The position numbers were made by a program, and so were the translations under genes. Under the pieces are notes generated by a model. That model made no database searches, was not told where the DNA came from, and saw only the letters and a program-made list of their open reading frames with translations. DNA of 64,000 nucleotides. It comes from Excoecaria cochinchinensis. Taxonomy: Eukaryota; Streptophyta; Magnoliopsida; Malpighiales; Euphorbiaceae. Where the stretch lies: NCBI GenBank assembly GCA_947683425.1, contig CANTUQ010000031.1:6397001-6461000 (forward strand). The letters are read 5' to 3'. Of this stretch, positions 1 to 7,700 are shown in pieces (within the stretch, counting starts at the first letter, position 1; the number at the start of each line of letters is the position of its first letter).

Positions 1-711
1 TTTGCAATGAGGGGTTTAAGATAACGAGGATGGGTGGCCTAAGAGAAAAATTGACGTCCTCGAGGAGGCAATTCAGTGATCCAAACGTGCTACTGCCCAA
101 GCTGCCAACAAGAGGCTCGCCTTTGGTACTATGAACTCGAAGAGAAAAAGTGGTCTATGCAGAGGTGACAGTTCCGTCGGCATTCAGAAGATCAAAAAAG
201 TGCCGGTGGCTAGAGTGGCCCAGAAATATTGCTTTGGTTTATGCGAGTCTTTCCCTCAGATGAGGTTAACTAAGCTAACTGTGGGTTATGGGATAATGGA
301 TCCTCATCAGTATGCCACAGGTTTATTTGATGGCTGGAAAATCCTGAGAAAGCAAGTTCAAAATCTTGAGCCATCTAAAATTACTTAAGGGTGCCCATGT
401 CATAGCAATAAAAGCAGAATAAGTGGTGGAGACATGAAGATACCAGCTATAGAGGTGACCTAAAATGATCGCATCTTCTTAGAAAAGCCTCTATCGAAGC
501 ATTTTGCCTATTTTGTTAAGAAAGGGAAGTTGCAATCAAAACGAGCTAGACCCTCTAAAAGCCAAGGGCGTTTAGGACATCGGGCAGATCAATATTATGT
601 CTATCATCAGCAGGCTGGACATGACATAGATGAATGCCGAGCTTTGAGGGAACAGGTTCAAGGCCTCATCGACAAGGAGCTCAAAGGAAGGAAGGATGGG
701 CCCTGAAGTTG
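1..711 (+). pseudogene. Tat-A gag remnant
   Basis: This is the C-terminal half of a Tat-lineage Ty3/Gypsy gag, cut by the window edge. Protein similarity to the gag frame at 42993-43997 is obvious by eye, for example the shared RKSGLC, GVAQKYCFG-like and YGIMD segments, but stops at several points and an internal shift make it non-functional. The longest open piece is 131-388. The zinc-knuckle-like motif near 590-640 has lost its first cysteine (Tyr instead), although the H, H and C positions and the following ALRE.VQGLID remain. It would have coded for the capsid/nucleocapsid polyprotein that packages element RNA. Upstream capsid sequence lies outside the window. Confidence 0.8.
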
Positions 712-1140
712 ATTATGGACCTTCGGCAACAACACCTGCGTCGACAGAGAGAGAAAGATGATAGTTTAGACTTTCCTTCTTAGTTTTGAATTTTTTTTAA
801 TAATGATTAATGACATTTTTTAGTTTTATTAACAAATCGAACAATTTCCTTCACTTGTGTGATTTTTTTACGATTTCATTATGCATGATCATAATCCATT
901 TATATTTGACATTAGCTCAATTGATGCTACTCTGTTTATTCTTGGAACCTTGAAAATCTTTATGGCATTTGACATAACTCTTAAAGACAGAGAAAATTTG
1001 AGAGAATCAAAACAAAATACGAAAAGGTCTTTGCCTAGACCTAGGAAGATATGCCAGGAATCGATTGGGAAGTCGCAGAACACGCTATTCCTACATATCC
1101 AGACTATAAACCTGTTAAAAAAAACTGAGAAGGCTTAGGT
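712..1140 (+). pseudogene. Tat-A gag-to-RT linker lacking protease
   Basis: A decayed stretch runs from the gag end directly into the acidic linker that precedes reverse transcriptase. The open piece 881-1138 (FIFDISS..ATLFILGT..) matches the linker of E6 at 63033-63180. Between gag and this linker E6 has about 1.5 kb of protease and G-patch-like coding sequence, and none of it is here. E5 has the same join (43998-44100), so this is a shared derived deletion rather than random decay. Confidence 0.75.
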
Positions 1141-1935
1141 CGGAATGGGCAGATAAAGTAAAAGAGGAGATTCGCCAGCAAATCAAAGCCAAATTTCTAG
1201 TTGAGGTGCAGTATCCAACTTGGTTGGCCAATGTTGTCGTTGTAGCCAAAAAGAATGGCAGGGTAAGGGTATGCATAGATTATCGAGACTTGAATAAGGC
1301 TTGTCCGAAAGATAACTTTTCGCTGCCCCATATAGATGTGTTGATAGACAGCACCGCTACTTACGAGATGTATAGCTTTGGAGATGGTTATGTGGGCTAC
1401 AATCAAATTCTCAATAAAATAATTGGCCGAATTAAGACGCCTTTCATCACAAAATGGGGGACGTATGCTTTCCAGGCAATGCCTTTTGGCCTAAAAAATG
1501 CAGGAGCCACTTATTAGAGGATGGCGACAAAAATCTTAAACGACTTGATCCAAAACGAAGTTGAGGTATACGTGGATGACATGATGATCAAGTCGGCCAC
1601 TAGAGAAGGTCATTTCAAAGCCCTGGAAAAGCTTTTCTAGAGGATAAATAAGTACAATCTGCGATTAAATCCTAAGAACTGTATCTTTAGAGTCACGTCA
1701 GGGAAGCTACTAGGATATGTGGTTAGCCAAAGGGGCATTGAGATCAACCCAGACAAGGTTAAAGCCATCAGAGAAATGCCAGTGCCTCAAAAGGAAAAAG
1801 ATGTAAGGAGCTTCTTGGGCAGATTGCAATATGTCAACAGATTCATCGCCAAACTAACTTCGATTTGTGAGCCAATCTTCAAACTACTCAGAAAAGACCA
1901 AGCAGTAGTATGGAACAAAAATTGTTAGAAGGCTT
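1141..1935 (+). pseudogene. Tat-A reverse transcriptase, degenerate
   Basis: Reverse transcriptase of a Tat-type element. Visible motifs are ANVVVVAKKNGRVRVCIDYRDLNKACPK near 1227-1310, the MPFGLKNAGATY segment near 1480-1515, and an intact YVDD catalytic box at 1569-1580. In-frame stops (TAG at 1516 and 1638, among others) break the frame. The connection domain 1719-1930 (RGIEI.PDKVKAIREMPVPQ, SFLGRLQYV) is readable. It is not coding-competent. Confidence 0.9.
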
Positions 1936-2209
1936 TCGATACTATCAGAGAATATTTGCTGAATCAATCGATTTTGAGATCGCCGCAGCTAGTCAAACCA
2001 CTGATTTTGTATTTGGCAATAGAAGATAGTTCGGTAGGTGCCATGATGGCCCAGGAAGATGAATTTGGAGTAGAATTTGTTGTTTACTACCTTAGCAAGA
2101 AGTTCCTGGCTTATGAGGTTAAGTATGCAGAAGTAAAAAAGATATGTCTTGTGGTAATTTGGGCCTCTAAGAAGTTGAGACACTACTTTCACTCCTACAA
2201 GGTACAGGC
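1936..2209 (+). pseudogene. Tat-A RNase H, 5' part
   Basis: Start of the RNase H domain that follows RT. The block LILYLAIEDSSVGAMMAQEDEFGVEF and YLSKKF...YAEVKKICLVVIWASKKLRHYF is readable. The first catalytic Asp lies in AIEDSS, where classical RNase H has YTDAS. The frame is cut at 2209 by insertion of E1 and resumes at 11773 after one copy of the 5-bp target duplication. The minus-strand Tat-B copy at 53130-53495 shows the undisrupted site. Confidence 0.85.
2205..2209. repeat. Target-site duplication of E1, left copy (CAGGC)
   Basis: CAGGC precedes the TG of the left LTR and is repeated exactly after the CA of the right LTR at 11768-11772. Five bases is the usual Ty3/Gypsy duplication length. 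Confidence 0.97.
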
Positions 2210-2243
2210 TGTCACACCCCATTTGCCCCCTAGTAGAATGAGC

Positions 2244-2269
2244 CTGTCTGTCTGTCTATCTGTCTGTCA
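2244..2269 (+). repeat. CTGT-type microsatellite in E1 LTR
   Basis: About six CTGT units with one CTAT variant, just inside the LTR start. It is present identically at 9384-9409. Confidence 0.9.
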
Positions 2270-2807
2270 GTATGTGTAAGCGTTCGCATGTGTTCAGCAT
2301 TTCATAAGGGTATTTCAGTAAAATGTATGATTTTGGGGTTTAATTATTATGTGGGTGCATACATGGCATTAGTGTGTTTAATTAAATGAGATATACTTGT
2401 ATGCACTTACTCATACCATTGTAGGGTGTATTTAATTAGGAGTGGGTAGAGTGTGTGTAGTGTATATTAGTTTGGTGTGTATGGTTGGTTTCCACCAACA
2501 GGATTGTGACAAATGTAGGGATAGAGAAAGGAAGAGTTAAAAGAGAAAGGAGAATGGGAAATGCTGGAATTTCTTTAGTCTTCCCGATTCTTCTTCCTCT
2601 CTAACCCATCTTTTTCTTTATTCTTAACTTTGGAACCCTAAGCTTGGATTAAGCTACTGTTAGTGGAAATCAGTCATTCTCTTAGCATTTTGTGGGTAAG
2701 TCATTGCATCTTCCTCATTTTATTGTCAATTCTTCATCATCTTCTTCTTTAGGTTGAGTTTTAACTTAGGGTTGCATGTTGATGTTCTTGTTGTGTTTGT
2801 ATTCTAG

Positions 2808-2866
2808 CTGAGGCTCCACGCGATCCCAAAGGCAAAGAGGTTGCTGGGAGCAGTGGGACTAAGTGA
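2808..2866 (+). other. Conserved peptide-coding exon-like block in E1 LTR
   Basis: After an acceptor-like TTCTAG, an open phase ends at TGA 2864-2866 and reads AEAPRDPKGKEVAGSSGTK if the first codon base is the G that ends the preceding exon. Equivalent blocks occur in E2, E7, E8 and the solo LTR. They differ mostly at third codon positions while keeping the pattern PR.PK.KE.A.GSG. No in-frame ATG is visible upstream, because the presumed first exon has stops in this frame. The coding nature is therefore inferred from the substitution pattern only. The same block recurs at 9948-10006. Confidence 0.5.
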
Positions 2867-3182
2867 TAGAAGTTAGAATCCAGGTTTGGGAATAATTATT
2901 TGTGATTTGTGTAATTTTGAGTTACTGTAAATTTTCTAGGGTTCTTGTTTTTGAGAAATTTGAATGCTTTTATTCTTGATTTGATTTAGTTGTTTAAATG
3001 TGAATTGAGTTGTATAATTGTTGTCTAAATTGTTTGAGATGAATTCTGGAAGGTAAGAACAGGTTTGATTGGTTTTAAATCGAATTGGGATTGAAATTGT
3101 GTTCTGTAAATTCTGGAAATTCTGGAAAAAACGATTTACTGTTGAAACTCCCTCTGTCGCGCGATTCGCTACCCAGGAAGGC

Positions 3183-3475
3183 AAGTCACGTCGCGTGACT
3201 CTCGGTCACGATGTGACATGCCTGCTGAGAAGCCAGTCGCGTGACCAGCTGAAGTGCAGGCAAGTCACGCGACGTGATCTTTGGTCACGTCGTGTGACCT
3301 GCGAGGAAGAGGCAGATCACGCAGCGTGATCTGCGAGGGAGAGCAGGGTCACGTCGCGTGACCCTAGGTCACGCCGTGACCTGCATAAGCGTGATCCGCG
3401 AGGATCATGCGTCGAGATCTGCGGGAAACAAGCAGGTCACGAGACGTGACCCTCGGTCACGCCGTGACCTGCCTG
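3183..3475 (+). repeat. CG-rich dyad-symmetric repeat array in E1 LTR
   Basis: About a dozen copies of GTCACG and CGTGAC half-sites are arranged as imperfect inverted pairs (for example GTCACGTCGCGTGAC, GTCACGCCGTGAC) in an otherwise AT-rich LTR. Each pair can form a short hairpin, and the region is dense in CpG. Arrays at the same relative place in other LTRs here use different core sequences. Confidence 0.85.
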
Positions 3476-3704
3476 TTGAATCGCCAGTTTTCTCCGTTCA
3501 GCTCGTTTTTCCGAAATTTCTTGGTTTTTGACTCCGAACTGAATTTGGTATTTCTTCTGAATGGACTTTAATATTGTACGATGCATGTCTTATTATTTAA
3601 TGCTTCGATATGCGTGATGGCATGATTTTCTGGTGAATTATACGCTATATCCTGAAATGTGATCAGTGTGACGCATAACCTGCTAGAGTCAAGTAAGTGG
3701 ATAG

Positions 3705-3935
3705 TTAGGCATGCCTAATAGAGTCTTTTAGCTGCAGCCCTCAGTTCAGTTTGGACCCCGATCAGGTCCCCGTTTGGTTCCTCGCGAACCCTTCAGTATA
3801 GAATCTTGTTTAAGATTCCCTCAGTATATAAATAACATGTTCTGATAAATGATTTAATATTTGATTTGTACCTGTGAGGTACCCTCAGTATTCGATTCGT
3901 ACCCGTAAGGTACCCTCAGTACACTCGTTATCCAC
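3705..3935 (+). promoter_or_regulatory. Conserved chain of short hairpins in E1 LTR
   Basis: Successive inverted repeats: TTAGGCATGCCTAA (3705-3718, perfect palindrome), GCTGCAGC (3731-3738), GGACC/GGTCC (3753-3769), GGTTC/GAACC (3776-3790), GAATCTT/AAGATTC (3801-3818), GTACC/GGTAC twice (3868-3882, 3899-3913), then CTCGTTATCCAC. The same order is found in E2, the solo LTR, E7 and E8, and in part in E3 and E4, with paired changes in the stems. This fits a selected RNA structure. The function is unknown. Confidence 0.7.
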
Positions 3936-4150
3936 TGTCTAGAGTCAGCAGGTATTATTGAATGTTAATGGAAATGTTCTGATCTGATATGGCTTTGAAT
4001 GGAATATCTGAATGAGTTTAATGATGAATTACATGTTGGATGATTCTGCAATGCATGTGAGATTCTGAAAGTATGGTATTTAATTACGGCATGCTTATAT
4101 GATTTATGCAACTGTTTTTGCATTCTGTCATTGTGAATGTGTTATGCCTT

Positions 4151-4240
4151 GACGACCACTGTGAGTGGCCGTCCATAATTGATGTGTGTTTCCCCACTAA
4201 GCGTTTTATCGCTTAGCACGGTGTTTTTACCCGTGCAGGT
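4151..4240 (+). promoter_or_regulatory. Hairpin trio near the E1 LTR end
   Basis: Three stems close together: GACGACCACT/AGTGGCCGTC around a GTG loop, CTAAGCG/CGCTTAG, and CACGG/CCGTG followed by CAGGTGTGG. The last two are separated by no more than a base or two. Versions in E2, E3, E4, E7, E8 and the solo LTR keep the pairing with changed bases. Confidence 0.7.
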
Positions 4241-4632
4241 GTGGAAGACGTTTTGCCTTGAGAGAGTCGTCGTTATCAAGCCAACACAGAAGGGATTAGT
4301 GTAGGGCTCAGTTTTGTATCAGTTATTGATTCTTTTTGTATAGAACTCTCTGTATCAGCTTCCGCTTTTGTAACTATATTTTTGTATATGTAATATTATT
4401 TTGGTATCAGCTTGCTGATCAGAACATTATTGTAATAGTTTAATTATAGTAATGCATGATCAGCTTTTGCTTTCTGCATGTAAAGTTTTTAATTATTCTG
4501 TATTTCTGAATGTATGTTATGAATGGATGTCTACTTTGCTTTGCATCTGTTTGGTGATACCTTGTCTCATACGGCTTCTCACTCCTTATCGGATGGGAAC
4601 GCCTACGTATGGGAAGGGGGTATTACAGTTAG

Positions 4633-4644
4633 TGGTATCAGAGC
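4633..4644 (+). promoter_or_regulatory. E1 primer binding site (tRNA-iMet type)
   Basis: TGGTATCAGAGC lies five bases after the LTR end. This is the typical initiator-Met tRNA 3'-end complement used by chromoviruses to prime minus-strand synthesis. Confidence 0.9.
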
Positions 4645-4734
4645 ATAGGTTTAGGCATTTCTGGGTGTTGTTATGATTGTTCTGATTTTCTTAGATGCGT
4701 ATGTGTCTAGATCTGTGTTGGCTGATACGGTTGT

Positions 4735-4749
4735 TTCTTGTTTGTTTAG
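4735..4749 (+). promoter_or_regulatory. Splice-acceptor-like tract directly before the E1 gag ATG
   Basis: A T-rich tract ends in TTTAG immediately before ATG 4750. E2 has the same arrangement at 23801-23814. With the donor-like sites in the LTR this could allow splicing of the leader. No transcript evidence is available from sequence alone. Confidence 0.4.
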
Positions 4750-7700
4750 ATGGCTTCTAATTCTGCTCATGGTGCGCGTGAGGAGTCCGCCGAGAGTGTG
4801 AATCCTCCCGCTGTTGATCAGTCTGTTTCTGTTAATGTGTCGGCTCAGCATGCTAGGGTTCAGCCCGAGGCCACAGCCATGCCCTTAGAGGCTATGTTTA
4901 GACTGCATCAGGACATGGCTAGGGTATTGGAGAGAGTGACTGCTCCTAGAGCACCTATGGAGAATCTGAGGAGAGCAGGAGTGGAGGATTTCTATGGTAC
5001 TGGGTTGAGTGAGTCTGAGACTGCAGAGAGATGGTTAGATAAAGTGAAGCGTGCTCTGAGAGAGATTCGGTGTCCTCCCGACCAGCAGGCAGAGTGTGCT
5101 TTAGCTCTTCTTCAGGGGTCTGCTTTTGAGTGGTGGGAGTTGGTTTGCAGGCATCCTCAGTTACCGGATCCGATTACCTGGGAGTTCTTTGAGGGTGAGT
5201 TCATAAAGAAGTACATTACTCAGACCTATAGAGATCAGAGATGGGCGCAGTTTTTGGGTTTGAGACAGAGAACTTTGTCAGTAGCTGATTATGAGAAAGA
5301 GTTCAACAGGTTATCTCGCTATGCCCCTCGAGGAGTTATGACTGATGACTTTAGATGCAAGCATTTCGAGGCTGGATTAAATGAGTCATTGAAGATTGCT
5401 TTGATTTCCTTGATGTGTATACCTGGGGTTCACTATTATCAGATTGTGGAGGCTGCAGTGAGAGCAGAGTTGTCTGAGACAGTGATGAGAGAGAGAGCTC
5501 AGAGGAGGAGTTCTTCTCGTGGAGGATCTTTTTCGAGTAAGAGATCGAGGGATCCACAGGATGAGTCAGTATCTGGTTCGGCTTCTAGAGGTAGACGTCA
5601 GGGTTCTACAGCTGTGTCAGGTTCAGGTAGGGGTGGTAGAGCTGAGACTACACCAGTTTGTCCTCATTGTAGTAGGTCGCATCGTGGTGAGTGTAGGTGG
5701 CTCACGGGTGCATGCTTCAGGTGTGGGAGTTCTGAGCATCGGTTGGCCGGTTGTCCGAGAGTACAGGAGGATTCAGGTTCCCAGAGAGAGGGCAGTAGGG
5801 TCGGTTCGAATGCTTCTCAGGCTACCCGTGGCAGAGGCCGAGGTCGAGGTAGAGGTGGTCGGCATAGAGATGGTGCTGCTTCTGAGACTGTTGAGCATCC
5901 TCCTCAGGGTGGCATTAGAGCTTATGCTATGAGAGCCAGAGATGAGCAGGACGCGCCTGATGTTATTGCTGGTAAGTTCCTACTCCATGACACTGAGTTG
6001 TATGCTCTAATTGATCCTGGTTCCACACACTCATACTTGTGCACAGATAGAGTTATTGATAAATTGCATTCTGTTGATCAGTTAGATTATGAGATTTGTG
6101 TGACCAGTCCATTAGGGCATAGTGTCAGTGTGAGTAGAGTTTTTAGGAGTTGTCCTCTGATTGTTGCGGGAGTTGTGCTTCCAGCAGATCTGATTGAGTT
6201 ACCCTTCAGAGAGTTTGACTTGATTCTGGGTATGGACTGGTTGGGTAAGTATCGGGCTGTAGTGGATTGCCATAGGAAGACAGTGGTACTTCGGGATAGA
6301 AGTCAGTCTCTTGTGTTTCTGAAAGGTTTGGGTGCTAGTTCAGTGAATAATGTTATTTCTGCGATGCAAGCTAAGAGATTCATCAGGAAAGGTTGTGAGG
6401 CTTTTCTAGCTGTTGTGCTAGATTCCAGGAGGGATCAGGTTCAGATTGAGGATTTTCCTATAGTGCGAGAGTTTGGGGATGTGTTTCCGAGCGAGTTGCC
6501 TGGTTTGCCTCCTGAGAGAGAGGTTGAGTTGTCCATTGAGATCATGCCGGGTACTGCACCTATTTCTAGAGCACCTTATCGGATGGCTCCTGTAGAGTTG
6601 AGGGAACTTAAATCTCAGCTACAAGAGTTATTGGATAAGGGGTTTATTAGACCGAGCATATCTCCATGGGGGGCTCCAGTGCTGTTTGTCAAGAAGAAAG
6701 ATGGATCCCTGCGGATGTGCATTGATTATCGTCAGATTAATAAAGTTACAGTGAAGAACAAGTATCCATTGCCTAGGATTGAGGATTTATTTGATCAGCT
6801 TCGAGGTGCGGGTGTCTTTTCCAAGATAGATCTTCGATCAGGGTACTACCAGCTTCGGGTTCAGGATGCAGGTGTGGTGAAGACTGCATTTCGGACTAGG
6901 TATGGCCACTATGAGTTTCTTGTGATGCCGTTTGGTTTGACAAATGCTCCAGCGGCTTTTATGGATCTGATGAACCGTGTGTTTAGGCCATACTTAGATC
7001 GATTTGTAGTAGTGTTCATTGATGACATCTTGGTGTATTCCAAGAATGAGAGTGAGCATGAGGAGCATCTCAGATTGGTTTTGCAGATGTTGAGAGAGCA
7101 TCATTTGTTTGCTAAGCTTAGCAAGTGTGATTTCTGGCTTCGAGAAGTGTCATTCTTGGGTCACATTATTTCAGCTAGCGGTATTCAGGTTGATCCGGCT
7201 AAGATTGAGGCGATTTTTGATTGGAAAGCGCCTCGAAATGTTCAGGAAGTGAGGAGTTTCCTCGGCTTAGCAGGTTACTACCGTCGGTTCGTTAAGGGAT
7301 TTTCTGTGATTGCTGCTCCTATGACTAGATTGTTGAGGAAAGGAGTTAGATTTGAGTGGTCAGACAGGTGTCAGTCTTGTTTTGATCGGTTAAAGCAGTT
7401 GCTTGTTGAGGCTCCTATCCTTACTCAACCCATCTCGGGTAAGGAGTTTGTTATTTACAGTGATGCTTCTGGAGTTGGTCTTGGTTGTATGCTTATGCAG
7501 GAGGGTAAGGTAGTGGCTTATGCTTCTCGTCAGTTGAAGCCACATGAGAAGAACTATCCGACGCATGATTTAGAGTTGGCAGCTGTGATCTTTGCTTTGA
7601 AGATTTGGCGTCACTACTTGTATGGGGAAAAGTGTAGGATCTTCTCGGACCACAAGAGTTTGAAGTACTTCCTTTCACAGAAAGAGTTGAACATGAGACA

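Larger units (their letters stand above)
2210..4627 (+). repeat. E1 5' LTR
   Basis: 2418 bp, from TGTCACACCCC to GGGTATTACA. It holds, in order: a CTGT microsatellite, a pyrimidine-rich tract near 2575-2630, a GTAAGT donor-like site at 2697, a peptide-coding exon-like block at 2808-2866, a CG-rich dyad array at 3183-3475, a chain of hairpins at 3705-3935 and a further hairpin set at 4151-4240. No clear TATA box was found at the expected place, unlike E7 and E8. Confidence 0.97.

Noticed and set aside
5519..5932. Overlapping plus-strand frame inside E1 gag
   Set aside because: It is a shadow of the RG-rich Gag frame. It has no motif of its own and its Val/Arg-rich composition follows from the codon pattern.
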